A DNA stretch of 64,000 bases from Chloroflexota bacterium (GTDB lineage: Bacteria; Chloroflexota; Anaerolineae; Aggregatilineales; Phototrophicaceae): contig JAIUNI010000013.1 of the NCBI GenBank assembly GCA_020161935.1, positions 109,612 through 173,611 on the forward strand, read 5' to 3'. Under the pieces are notes generated by a model, which made no database searches, was not told the origin of the DNA, and was given only the letters and a program-made list of their open reading frames with translations. A program made the translations under genes and the position numbers. Shown piece after piece: positions 25,233-33,455 of this stretch; the stretch's first letter is position 1, and every line of letters begins with the position of its first letter.

Positions 25233-26426
25233 CTACGGTTGCTGCGCCTTTGCGATGAGCGCGTTGGCGACCGCCAACAAATCAGCCTTGCAACCCGGCG
25301 GGATTTCCGTGTCCGTCAAAGCGGATACTTGTGTAGTGAAGGCTTGCAGGTTATTGGTGTCGATTTGCGCCGTCAGCGATTGTTCAACAATAGGTTGCAC
25401 ACCGCAGGCTTGGGTGATGGATTCAAGTTTTTCAGGCGAGGGTGCGGGGACGACGATTTGAACTGCATCTACTCCTTGAATTGGCTCAATATAGACTGAA
25501 GTATTGTCTATATTAGCTGTAGAAGATGCTATAGGAATAGATGGTTTACTCGTTGTGTCCATAGCAAGTGCCAAAGTCGCTCCAAAAGGACTAAAATCAA
25601 TATTCCAGAGGTAGCTTGTAGTTTGATACTTTTCGATTACCATGCTAGTACTTACATCCCAAATAGTTATACTACCATCTAAATCACTAGCAGCAATGCG
25701 ACTACCATCTGGTGACCATTCAATACGGTAAGAAACTTGCCCTAGTAGATCGCCTAAATACGTTTTATTTTTGGTATCCAATATACGGAGTGTTTGTTGC
25801 CCAAGTCCTATTGCTAAAAATCTCCCATCTTTACTCCAAACTATTCGAGAAGCGAAAAGATTCTGGGGATATTCCGTTATTACTGGATTGTCAGAGTTGG
25901 AAACAATTAGCAGTGAACCGTTAGCTAGAGTAAGGGCAAATTGTGTTTCGTCAGGACTCCATGCTGCATCGGTTGTCATTCCACGATCAACTTTAATTTG
26001 CCGAATTAAATCTCCATTTGAAGTGTCATACACTGCAATATTTTCGAAATAGTTACCATACCTTACGGCAGCTTGTTTGAAATCTTTGCTATATCCGATT
26101 CCACCCACGTTCGGATCAAAACTATAATCAGTAAATTCTTCAAGTTGAAGTGTATTAGGATCAAGAAAAGCTGTGCCTATAAAAAGTTTTCCGTCATCTG
26201 TCCAAACCCCGCCACCTACATCACTCAGAATAAAGTCGATCTTTCCAGTAGTAGGATAGTAAAACCATAACCCGTTATCAGCACCAATTGCGAGAATCCT
26301 CCCATCAGGACTCCATCTTGCACTAATAGCTTTAGTCAACGGAACATCCTGAGCCTTTGAGGATAGCTTTTCACCTACTAAAACGTTTCCTAATAGCATT
26401 AATGTGAGGATCAAAGCCTTTTTCAT
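25233..26426 (-). CDS. Cargo gene 3: secreted WD40-like protein, paralogue of cargo gene 2
   Basis: The 397-residue precursor has a signal peptide (KKALILTLMLLGNVLVGEKL), propeller motifs (ARWSPDGRILAIGADNGLWF, AAWSPDETQFALTLANG, IEWSPDGSRIAASDLDGSIT) and the same C-terminal module as cargo gene 2 (VVPAPSPEKLESITQACGVQ ... IPPGCKADLLAVANALIAKA). The C-terminal modules are nearly identical while the propellers have diverged strongly, so the module is probably the functionally constrained part. It is A/T-rich relative to the neighbouring phage genes and opposite to them in direction. Confidence 0.8.
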   Translation of the reverse strand: MKKALILTLMLLGNVLVGEKLSSKAQDVPLTKAISARWSPDGRILAIGADNGLWFYYPTTGKIDFILSDVGGGVWTDDGKLFIGTAFLDPNTLQLEEFTDYSFDPNVGGIGYSKDFKQAAVRYGNYFENIAVYDTSNGDLIRQIKVDRGMTTDAAWSPDETQFALTLANGSLLIVSNSDNPVITEYPQNLFASRIVWSKDGRFLAIGLGQQTLRILDTKNKTYLGDLLGQVSYRIEWSPDGSRIAASDLDGSITIWDVSTSMVIEKYQTTSYLWNIDFSPFGATLALAMDTTSKPSIPIASSTANIDNTSVYIEPIQGVDAVQIVVPAPSPEKLESITQACGVQPIVEQSLTAQIDTNNLQAFTTQVSALTDTEIPPGCKADLLAVANALIAKAQQP

Positions 26427-26450
26427 TAGTTATCCATTCTACTCAAATCA

Positions 26451-26635
26451 TTACGAGGTACGGTCTTGTTGTGACCAAAACCAATTTGGGTCAACCCATA
26501 GTCGTGAAACAGGTACAGTTACGGTGGTAGGCATGGTATAGAAATACCAATCATGAACACCAAAATAGTAAGGAGATGATGTCGGTGAATTAGTAATTAA
26601 AGCATTAGACCCCGTAAACCAGCGCGTACAGTAAA
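26451..26635 (-). pseudogene. C-terminal remnant upstream of cargo gene 3
   Basis: The minus strand is open without a start: RPFYCTRWFTGSNALITN, SPTSSPYYFGVHDWYFYTMP, TTVTVPVSRLWVDPNWFW, SQQDRTS and a stop, 24 bases before the cargo ATG. It is homologous to the shorter remnant at 24990. The 5' part is lost at the junction with phage sequence near 26636. Confidence 0.6.
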
Positions 26636-26725
26636 ATGGACGAAGTACTGGTCGATGACGAGGAAATGGGGGTGCTGCCCATCGCCGTCGAGCAGGTCAC
26701 GCCGCCCGCACCACCAATCGCATAA
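26636..26725 (+). pseudogene. Fragment of a probable phage gene
   Basis: A 29-codon acidic/Pro-rich frame (MDEVLVDDEEMGVLPIAVEQ VTPPAPPIA) ends in TAA. It has plus orientation and high GC like the phage genes, and no ribosome-binding site. It is probably the C-terminal remnant of a phage gene between capsid and connector, cut by the cassette insertions. Confidence 0.35.
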
Positions 26726-26778
26726 CCGTATCCGATTCTCAACAGCATCAACAACAGCAACAGCATCAATTCACCCGC

Positions 26779-27300
26779 TTATTGCGAATCCCCGCCCCGC
26801 GACAGCCATTCGATAGCGTCCTTCCACCATAAACCCATCTTCAGCAAGGAGTCCGAATGTTCCAACGTGTGCTGATACGTTTTCGTTATCACCATCGTCA
26901 GCGGCTTATCACCCCACGCGGTTTCGCGCGTCGTCGCCCAATCGACCACCGCCAGCGCGTCCAGCAGGGCGATCTGCTCATTCCGCACATCCCAAAACGC
27001 CTGCATATAAATGTCTGCGGGCTGGTTGGCAACCGCCGCCCAATCGTCGTCACCATTCGGCCAGATGCGGTCGTCATCCGGCAGCGGCGGCGCACCCAAC
27101 CACTGCCGCATCGTCGGCATCGCGATGCAGCGCTCATACCCGGTCACATGCCACACATGCCGCGCGGGCGACCACAAACCCAGCCGTGCTTCCGGCGGTT
27201 TAGACTGGTGGTAGGCCGGATCAATCGCCGAAAACGCCCACTCGAACGCCTCAGCACTCGTGTGTAAATACTGACGCGACCACTTCACCCAATCCGTCAT
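26779..27300 (-). CDS. DinB-superfamily four-helix protein
   Basis: The 173-residue protein has the DinB/ClbS-like pattern. An N-terminal helix with YLHTSAEAFEWAFSAID is followed by PARHVWHVTGYERCIAM with metal-binding His, and a late KTYQHTLEHSDSLLKMGLWW with two further His. The family uses a tri-His metal site and includes bacillithiol transferases and detoxifying hydrolases; many members are uncharacterised. GGAGG lies directly before the ATG at 27300. It is another minus-strand, non-phage gene lying within the plus-strand phage cluster. Confidence 0.78.
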   Translation of the reverse strand: MTDWVKWSRQYLHTSAEAFEWAFSAIDPAYHQSKPPEARLGLWSPARHVWHVTGYERCIAMPTMRQWLGAPPLPDDDRIWPNGDDDWAAVANQPADIYMQAFWDVRNEQIALLDALAVVDWATTRETAWGDKPLTMVITKTYQHTLEHSDSLLKMGLWWKDAIEWLSRGGDSQ

Positions 27301-27306
27301 AACCAC

Positions 27307-27765
27307 CTCCCGCTGCTAGCCTTCACCACGGGTAACTCGTATCCCTCCATAATATAGACCCGCACCCACAAACCCGCCGCAGTTTTAGTTCCCTCCCTGT
27401 TACTACGGGGAGGCTGCGTAGCGTGGGTGGGGTCGGCTTACCGCTACATTCCGCTCTACGTCCCTCCGCGCCTCTGCGGTTAATCATTCCTGCTTTCTCT
27501 ATGCCCTCTGTGTCTCTCTGTGGTGAAATCTCTCCGCATTGAACTCTGCCTTCTCCGCGCCTCTGCGGTTAATCATTCCTGCTTTTCTCTGTGCCCTCTG
27601 TGTCTCTCTGTGGTGAAATCTCTCCGCCTTGTCTTGGCGTTCTGTGCGAAGCCTCCTGTGGATGGCGACTTGGCGGTTTATCTTCTCTGATTTTACTCAG
27701 TACTCAGCACTCAGCACTCAGTACTTCACTTCTTTCTTCCAACTTCAAACTACTCAGGAGGACTC
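27307..27765. repeat. Phrase-like repeat cluster
   Basis: There is no gene in these 459 bp. A block of about 60 bp (gcctctgcggttaatcattc onward, then the tctctctgtggtgaaatctc phrase) is present twice, near 27471 and 27563. It is followed by the phrase cttggcgttctgtgcgaagc (near 27633), also found at 31685, and by actcagcactcagtact strings before the connector gene. Confidence 0.8.
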
Positions 27766-28560
27766 ATGTACACCATCTCGTCACTCGACCAGCTCCGCGC
27801 CCGCCTCGGCCTCGCCAACACCGATACCGCCGACGACCCACGGCTGCTGACCGCCGCCGCCGCCGCCACCGCCGCCATTGAACGCGCCGCCGGTCGCCGC
27901 TTCCTGCCGCGCCAGAAAGCCATCCAGCACAACTACACCAGCAGCCTCGAACTCCTGCTGGATGACGACCTGCTCGAACTCACGGGTCTCACCAACGGCG
28001 GCAGCACCATCGCCCTCAACGATGTCATCCCCGCGCCGGACGAAGCCCCTTACTGCTACCTGCGCCTCACGGGCAGCAGCGCCTTCACATGGGTTACATC
28101 GCCCTTACAGGCCATCACCGTCAGCGGCATCTGGGGCTGGCACGACCGCCCGATCAGCATGTGGCGGCTCAGTGGCGACTCCGTTCAGAATAATCCCCTC
28201 ACCAGTGGCGCGACCACCCTCACCGTCACCGATGCCGACGGCACGGACGACGACAGCCGCTTCCCGCGCTTTCAAGTTGGGCATCTGCTGCGGATCGACA
28301 GCGAGTACCTAGCCGTGACCGCCGTCAACACCATCACCAATGTGCTGACCGTTCAGCGTGCCGCCAATGGCACAACCGCCGCCAGCCACGCCCTGAACAC
28401 GCCGATTTACACCTACCAGCCGCCAGCCGAACTGAACGCGCTCGCCCTCCGCTGGGCAAGCTGGCTCTACAAACAGGCTGATACCGCCGCCTTCGAAGCC
28501 GCGCCGGATGCGTTAACCGACGCGCTTATCCCCTTTCGGCGGGTTGGCGTGAAGGTATAA
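27766..28560 (+). CDS. Phage head-tail connector-like protein
   Basis: The 264-residue product starts with the helical pattern of gp6-type connectors (SSLDQLRARLGLANTDTADD PRLLTAAAAATAAIERAAGR RFLPR) and ends with a helix pair (LNALALRWASWLYKQADTAA FEAA). Between them lies an extra beta domain (TLTVTDADGTDDDSRFPRFQ VGHLLRIDSEYLAVTAVN), as found in phage proteins that bind at the portal-tail interface. TCAGGAGGACTC before the ATG is a strong ribosome-binding site. It fits the usual order after a capsid gene. A packaging adaptor is the best guess. Confidence 0.65.
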   Translation: MYTISSLDQLRARLGLANTDTADDPRLLTAAAAATAAIERAAGRRFLPRQKAIQHNYTSSLELLLDDDLLELTGLTNGGSTIALNDVIPAPDEAPYCYLRLTGSSAFTWVTSPLQAITVSGIWGWHDRPISMWRLSGDSVQNNPLTSGATTLTVTDADGTDDDSRFPRFQVGHLLRIDSEYLAVTAVNTITNVLTVQRAANGTTAASHALNTPIYTYQPPAELNALALRWASWLYKQADTAAFEAAPDALTDALIPFRRVGVKV

Positions 28561-28602
28561 GTTTTCAGTTTTTGAGAGGTCTTGAGGAGCGGTATTTGCT
28601 GT

Positions 28603-28622
28603 GGATGAGGCGTGCCTCATCC
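28603..28622. repeat. Palindrome GGATGAGGC-gt-GCCTCATCC
   Basis: A perfect 9-bp stem with a 2-base loop. The same sequence is at 56994-57013, and the same design with other stem sequences is at 40522, 60660, 20671, 9466 and 63856. Confidence 0.8.
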
Positions 28623-28672
28623 GTTGACCCAATGCCACACGAATTTGCCGCTAACAGGTCGTGCGGCTTCCG

Positions 28673-29074
28673 CTAAGATGATGACAGCCGAATCGAACTC
28701 GCCAGCTTGATCAGCGAACGGGCTTCGTCCGAACTTTTGGCGAAGTGGATGTTATTGGCAGCGCGGTTCAACGACACCGTTTGCAGGATTTGCAGCAGTG
28801 ACTTGAAAAACGGGTTCGCGCCCACCACCACCACCTTACCAATGTTCGACGGCGCGGATTGGAACGACCGTGCCAGCACCGACAGCGCGTTGCCCCCCGG
28901 CAAACCGCCGCTCTGGCTGGAATCCGATAGAATGTCCACCGTGTACTCCACCGAATTCAGCAGTGAGTCGATCTGCACTTTTGCATCCGCGAAATCCGTC
29001 CACGACCATGACCGTTCATAACTAACGGAGATCGTGTTGTGGTCATCGTTACCCCAATCGACGTGAATACCCAT
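28673..29074 (-). CDS. STAS/SpoIIAA-like protein, paralogue of 34930-35343
   Basis: The 133-residue protein shares a scaffold with the product at 34930: a W-x-W motif (RSWSWTDFADAKVQIDSLLN), a central strand VDILSDSS, the turn SGGLPGGNALSVLARSFQS and VVVVGANPFFKSLLQILQ, then a C-terminal strand-helix. This pattern resembles SpoIIAA-like STAS domains, common in gliding and filamentous bacteria, which act as regulatory modules. I chose ATG 29074, preceded by AGAGGAG. It is minus-strand, between two phage-type genes. Confidence 0.6.
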   Translation of the reverse strand: MGIHVDWGNDDHNTISVSYERSWSWTDFADAKVQIDSLLNSVEYTVDILSDSSQSGGLPGGNALSVLARSFQSAPSNIGKVVVVGANPFFKSLLQILQTVSLNRAANNIHFAKSSDEARSLIKLASSIRLSSS

Positions 29075-29219
29075 GATGAAAACTCCTCTCATCATTTACA
29101 AGTATTCGCATTGTAATCGAGTTATGACATCACAAACCCTCAAGAATCTTAAGAAATCGTAAGAACAGGCGTATGCGCTTGCCTGCCCCACTATCCATCA
29201 TCCAAAAGGAGACTCACCC

Positions 29220-29675
29220 ATGTCCATCCGCACTGCCCTCACGCGCCTCGCCAGCCTCAGCGTTCCCGCCGTCACTCATAACTACGATGTGGACGCGCTG
29301 CCCGAAAGCCTCAACCGTGTCCAGCTACCCGCGCTGCTCGTGCTGCCCATCACCCCGCCCGCCACCCGCCTCACCCGCAGCACCGGCGAAGGTTTCCAGA
29401 GCATCGGCTTCAGCGGCGGCCCACGCACCGTCACCGTCGCCGTGACTCACCTGCTGTTGGTCGCACCTATCGTCACTGGTCGCGGCAGCCGTTCCCACCT
29501 GCCCAACGTCGTCGATCTGATGGATGCCTACTGCCTCGCCCTCGCCGCCGACCCGCTGCTGGACGACACCCTGCTCGAACCCGCGCATGTCCAAATCGAA
29601 CCCGGCGACTTCACCTACGGTCACGCCACCTATCACGGCTGTGCCTTCCGCCACACATGGCTCATTCAGGTCTAG
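29220..29675 (+). CDS. Putative phage tail completion/neck protein
   Basis: The 151-residue product is of the right size and position for a tail terminator or neck protein, between connector and tail genes. It begins SIRTALTRLASLSVPAVTHN, has LPALLVLPITPPATRL and ends with beta strands (VQIEPGDFTYGHATYHGCAF RHTWLIQV), similar in layout to minor tail proteins whose C-terminal sheet forms a ring. I see no decisive motif. AAAAGGAGACTCACCC is a good ribosome-binding site. Confidence 0.5.
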   Translation: MSIRTALTRLASLSVPAVTHNYDVDALPESLNRVQLPALLVLPITPPATRLTRSTGEGFQSIGFSGGPRTVTVAVTHLLLVAPIVTGRGSRSHLPNVVDLMDAYCLALAADPLLDDTLLEPAHVQIEPGDFTYGHATYHGCAFRHTWLIQV

Positions 29676-29727
29676 CCTCAAAAGCCGCTTAACAATTGGT
29701 ATTGATTCCCTCCCTGTTACTACGGCA

Positions 29728-29758
29728 GTCAGTGGAGTGAGCCTGCGAACATACTGAT
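29728..29758 (+). repeat. Covarying hairpin element, GTCAGT/ACTGAT stem
   Basis: GTCAGT, the loop GGAGTGAGCCTGCGAACAT and ACTGAT form a stem with one G-T pair. It lies between outer arms tccctccctgttactacgg and taggttagggtggggtc. Confidence 0.75.
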
Positions 29759-29971
29759 GTAGGTTAGGGTGGGGTCCATCTCCCACCGACCATCCCCAAC
29801 TTTCAACATGGCATATTCCCCAACACATGAACAAAAAACTTGGCGTTCTTGGCGACTTGGCGGTTAATGCTTTGCTTTTAACTTTGGCCTCCTGTGGATA
29901 GCACCCCGTATTCGCCTTGGCTGGCGACTGGCGACTGATAGCTGATGTCTTCTCTTTTAACTTTGCCTTTT

Positions 29972-30100
29972 ACTCAGTACTCGGCACTTAGTATTCGGCA
30001 CTCAGTACTCGGCACTCAGTACTCGGCACTCAGTACTCGGCACTCAGTACTCGGCACTCAGTACTCGGCACTCAGTACTCGGCACTCAGTACTCAGCACT
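29972..30100. repeat. 14-bp tandem array (ACTCAGTACTCGGC), about 9 units
   Basis: Nine near-identical units run head to tail, with variants acttagtattcggc near the left end and a final ACTCAGCACT. Each unit contains the palindromic AGTACT core. Shorter versions appear at 5893-5922 and 27696-27723. Confidence 0.9.
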
Positions 30101-30119
30101 ACTTCAAGAAAGGACTCCC

Positions 30120-31664
30120 ATGCCCCCACCCACCTACCGCGTCAGCATCGACTTCAACGACAACACCACCTATGCCGAGGCGGGCGAAAACCGTGCCGCC
30201 GATGTCATCCATATGGAATGGCGCTTAGGTATGGCCGCCCCCTACGACAGCCTCGCCGCACCCGCCACCGCCCGCATCACCCTGCGAAACCCCACCCGCG
30301 CCTACTCGCCCGAATATACAGCCGACGATCTCCAACCCGGTAAAGTCGTCTGCATCCAATCCGATGACGGCCTCACGATCCGCACCCACTTCACCGGCTT
30401 CATCGACCGCGTTGAACCCCAAACCGGCGATCATGGCGAACGCCTGTCGGTTATCTACGCCGTCGGCGCGGAGGCGGTTCTCGGCCAGCAGCGCATCCGC
30501 CTGCCGCCGCAAGTCAATGCCACTGCCGATACTGTCATCGCCGCCGTGCTGGATGCCTGCCTGCTGCGCTACACACCACTGGCGAGCCATTGGCTGTTCG
30601 ATGTCCCCAACCATGCTGAACTCGGCATCAACACCTATATCGCGGGGGCTGTTCCCCGTGCGCTGGAAAGTGGACGTTCGACCTTCGCCTACACTGCCGA
30701 TACGTGGGATATGGGTATCCCTGCTGCCACCGCTGTTCGGCAAATGGCGGAAAGCGAACGCGGGCGCTTTTATACCGACCGCTACGGCCAGTTTATCTTC
30801 CTCAACCGTCATCACACCCTCCTGACCAACACCTCATTGGCAGCCTTCAGCGACGACATGGACGGCCTCGAATATAACTACGGGGGTGAGGTCGCCAATC
30901 AGGTCGAGGTCACACTCCTGCCGCGCAGCATCGGCACACCCGCCACCGTACTCTGGCGCTTAGACAACCCGCAGTTGATCCACCCCGGCGAAACCGGTAC
31001 GCGCCGCGTTGTCGCCCCGTTTCGGGATACCGTTGGCCGTCCAGTAGGTGCGCTCTCACTCGTCACGCCGACTGCCAATATCGACTTTCAAGGCAACGCA
31101 CTCGCGAATGGCACCGGGGCGAACCGCACCGCCTTGCTCAATGTCGTTGTGATGGAACTCACCGCCTCCGCCGCAGTCCTCGAAATCCGCAACACCGGCA
31201 GCCTTCCGGTTTATCTACTGGCAGGGGCGCAGTTGCGCGGCACACCCTTACTAACCGGTGATCCGGCGCTCGTCGTGCAGTCGGATTACGCCAGCATCAA
31301 CACTTACGGACTGCGTGCGCTCAGTCTGAATACCCCATCACTCAGCACCATCGAGGAAGCAGCAGAACTCGCGGGTTATGAACTGGCACGCCGCCACACC
31401 CCGCGCGGCATCCTCACCAGCATCAGCCTCAGCAGCACCGCGCACCTTGACCAAATTCTCGACCGCAGCCTGTTCGACCGCATCACGGTTCACGACACCC
31501 AAACCAACCACACTGCCGACTACTTCATCATCGCCGAGGAACACACCGTCGATCTGGGCGGCACACGCCACCGCAACCGCTGGCGCTTGGAACCCGCCGC
31601 AGCCAACGCCTTCTGGATACTCGACACCAGCAAACTCGACCAAACCGCCGTCCTCGCCTACTAA
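30120..31664 (+). CDS. Putative phage tail hub/baseplate protein
   Basis: The 514-residue product starts YRVSIDFNDNTTYAEAGENR and has TARITLRNPTRAYSPEY, then THFTGFIDRVEPQTGDHGER. These suggest beta-barrel domains like those of tail hub (gpD/gp27-like) proteins, in which a local coordinate or spline measure is evaluated. Later parts include ESERGRFYTDRYGQFIFLNR and a C-terminal DRITVHDTQTNHTADYFIIA with EEHTVDLGGTRHRNRWRLEP, typical of hub domains. The location after a tail completion gene agrees. AAGAAAGGACTCCC is the ribosome-binding site. A receptor-binding role is an alternative. Confidence 0.55.
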   Translation: MPPPTYRVSIDFNDNTTYAEAGENRAADVIHMEWRLGMAAPYDSLAAPATARITLRNPTRAYSPEYTADDLQPGKVVCIQSDDGLTIRTHFTGFIDRVEPQTGDHGERLSVIYAVGAEAVLGQQRIRLPPQVNATADTVIAAVLDACLLRYTPLASHWLFDVPNHAELGINTYIAGAVPRALESGRSTFAYTADTWDMGIPAATAVRQMAESERGRFYTDRYGQFIFLNRHHTLLTNTSLAAFSDDMDGLEYNYGGEVANQVEVTLLPRSIGTPATVLWRLDNPQLIHPGETGTRRVVAPFRDTVGRPVGALSLVTPTANIDFQGNALANGTGANRTALLNVVVMELTASAAVLEIRNTGSLPVYLLAGAQLRGTPLLTGDPALVVQSDYASINTYGLRALSLNTPSLSTIEEAAELAGYELARRHTPRGILTSISLSSTAHLDQILDRSLFDRITVHDTQTNHTADYFIIAEEHTVDLGGTRHRNRWRLEPAAANAFWILDTSKLDQTAVLAY

Positions 31665-31977
31665 CCCTCTGCATTCTCCGAATGATCTTGGCGTTCTGTG
31701 CGAAGCCTCCTGTGGATGGCGACTTGGCGGTTAACTCTTCTTTGCCTTTTCTCTGTCTTTCTCTGTGTCTCTGTGGTGAACGCCTTTGTTTTCTCTGCGC
31801 TCACTGTGTTCCTCCGCGCCTCTGCGGTTCATCTTCCGCCTTTCTCTGCGTTCTCTGCGTTCCTCCGCGTCTCTGCGGTGAATCGCCTTTGTCTTTTGCT
31901 GGAGACTGGCGACTGATAGCTGATGACTTCTCTTGTAACTTGCCACTTCCAACTTCCAACTATTGAAAGGACTGCTC
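31665..31977. repeat. Phrase-like repeat cluster
   Basis: These 313 bp consist almost wholly of phrases seen elsewhere: cttggcgttctgtgcgaagc with atggcgacttggcggtta (31684-31733), tctctgtgtctctgtggtga, several tctgcgttctctgcgttcct variants, and tggagactggcgactgatag followed by acttgccacttccaacttcc. No gene is present. Confidence 0.8.
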
Positions 31978-32469
31978 ATGACCGCCATCTGGACTCAACC
32001 TCGTACGTGGAACGTCGGTGAACTCACCACCGCCGCCCTCATGAACCAACACCTCCGCGATAATCTCGACTGGCTCAAATCGCCGCCGCTCGGCAGCTAT
32101 ACCGCCCCCACCTCCCTCGCCATCACCAGTACCTCCCTCGTCGATATTCTTGCACCGATCACCCTCAGCTCGTCGGGTGGGGCTTTCTTGGTCGGCTTTC
32201 AAGCCTGCATCTCCACCTCCACCAGCGCCGTCAACGTCGTCTTCGATCTGCATGTTGACGGTGTTAGTCAGGGCGGAGGCTTGGGCATCGCCTACTTCAC
32301 CGGTACAGGCAGCAGTACGAACTTCAACCCCTCGTTCGTTTTTTACGTCAGCCCCAAAGCCGCCGGTTCGCACACCTTCAAACTCCGCGCCGCCGTCAGC
32401 AGCGGTTCCGCCACCATCTACGCCACCAGCGCCGGTTATAACGCTCAATTTTGGGTACGGGAGATATAA
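31978..32469 (+). CDS. Putative minor tail/structural protein
   Basis: The 163-residue product begins TAIWTQPRTWNVGELTTAAL MNQHLRDNLDWLKSPP. This start is common among small phage structural proteins found next to tail hub genes. It continues with a Ser/Thr/Gly-rich beta sandwich (TSLVDILAPITLSSSGGAFL VGFQA ... FVFYVSPKAAGSHTFKLRAA VSSGSATIYA), probably trimeric. GAAAGGACTGCTC before the ATG fixes the start. The next gene begins two bases after the stop. Confidence 0.6.
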   Translation: MTAIWTQPRTWNVGELTTAALMNQHLRDNLDWLKSPPLGSYTAPTSLAITSTSLVDILAPITLSSSGGAFLVGFQACISTSTSAVNVVFDLHVDGVSQGGGLGIAYFTGTGSSTNFNPSFVFYVSPKAAGSHTFKLRAAVSSGSATIYATSAGYNAQFWVREI

Positions 32470-32471
32470 CG

Positions 32472-32849
32472 ATGAAGAATCTGACCCTCGAATTAAAAGC
32501 CGCCAACGTCCTCAGCCTCGACTATGATCTACGCGCCGCCCTCGGCAGCCGCTTCTACGGCCTTACCTACGATGGCAGCCATGTCACACTCGTGCTGGAT
32601 GACACCATCACACCCGATCAAGTCCGGCAGGCGCAGACCCTCGTCGCCACCCACGACCCCGCCCGCCTCACGCCCGACCAGCAAACCACCGTGCTGGATG
32701 CCGCCAAGCTCGATCAGGCACGTAAAGACTACGCCGCCGCCGAACTCGACCTCTCGCCATATCAGGGCAAAGACTCGGCGCTCGAAAAACTCGCCCAAAA
32801 AGTCCTCTGGCTCGAAAGGGAAATCAATGCCCTCCGCAAAGGCTCGTAA
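32472..32849 (+). CDS. Small phage-associated protein, possible tail-fibre partner
   Basis: The 125-residue product has two parts: a compact domain (LELKAANVLSLDYDLRAALG SRFYGLTYDGSHVTLVLDDT ITPDQVRQAQTLV) and a charged helical tail with YAAAELDLSPYQGKDSALEK LAQKVLWLEREINALRKG, which looks like a short coiled coil. It is translationally coupled to the previous gene (TAACG-ATG). No family is recognised. Its position suggests an assembly chaperone or fibre component. Confidence 0.55.
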   Translation: MKNLTLELKAANVLSLDYDLRAALGSRFYGLTYDGSHVTLVLDDTITPDQVRQAQTLVATHDPARLTPDQQTTVLDAAKLDQARKDYAAAELDLSPYQGKDSALEKLAQKVLWLEREINALRKGS

Positions 32850-33455
32850 ACCCGCCGTCCACCTCCCCGGCCTCCGACCCAACCACTCGCGCGGCTCACC
32901 CACCACGCCCAACCATATCACCACGACTGTAGGGGAGGGCCGAGACCCCCTCGTATGACTCCCTCGCCCTGACGCGAATGCGGAGGGGCTGGGGTGAGGG
33001 CATTGATACACCCTCTCAGACCCTCCCTTATGATTCCCCTCCTTGTTACTACGGCTATCAGCGGAGTGAGCTTGCGAACGTGCTGATGTGGGGTTAGGGG
33101 TGGGGTCGCAGGCGGTGAGGTTCATTCCACCCGCCAGCGCGGTACTAACTGCCAAACCCATCCCGAATTTGCAGAATTTTGTGACCGAAGGAAATCCTTT
33201 AGGGCAGTTTTTATCGCACATCCACCGTCAATATGTTGTTGTAACAACTGCAACATTTTTCAACTTTTGCAATTTTTATGGCGTTCGAATCCCTTATATG
33301 GCGACGACGACATCGCCGCCTTCGCCACCATAAAATGCTTGGCGATTCGCCTTAGTCTGTTACCTGTTGACTGGCGACTGATAGCTGGTGACTTCTCTTG
33401 TAACTTTCGACTTGCCACTTGTAACTTCTAACTTCCAACCAAAGGAGCCTCCCAA
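32850..33455. other. Spacer between tail and holin genes
   Basis: No gene is supported in these 606 bp. It holds a taggggagggccgagacccc GTAGGG-class hairpin near 32931, a ccctcgccctgacgcgaatg phrase, the covarying hairpin at 33057-33087, A/T-rich sequence near 33180-33300 and the phrase ttgactggcgactgatagct with acttgccacttgtaacttct before the holin gene. A tRNA-like string gttcgaatccc near 33284 lacks a cloverleaf. Confidence 0.6.
33057..33087 (+). repeat. Covarying hairpin element, ATCAGC/GCTGAT stem
   Basis: ATCAGC (33057-33062), the 19-base loop GGAGTGAGCTTGCGAACGT and GCTGAT (33082-33087) form a perfect 6-bp stem within outer arms tcccctccttgttactacgg and ggggttaggggtggggtc. Confidence 0.8.

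Larger units (their letters stand above)
29676..30119. repeat. Repeat-rich spacer before the tail gene
   Basis: There is no gene in these 444 bp. It contains the covarying hairpin at 29728, the phrase cttggcgttcttggcgactt (near 29838), a ggcgactgatagctgatg phrase (near 29925) and the 14-bp tandem array at 29972-30100. Confidence 0.8.

Noticed and set aside
29972..30100. CRISPR-like array
   Set aside because: Units are directly contiguous 14-mers without spacers, so it is a simple tandem repeat.
33270..33300. tRNA-like TpsiC string gttcgaatccc
   Set aside because: No matching acceptor, D-arm or anticodon stem can be folded around it.
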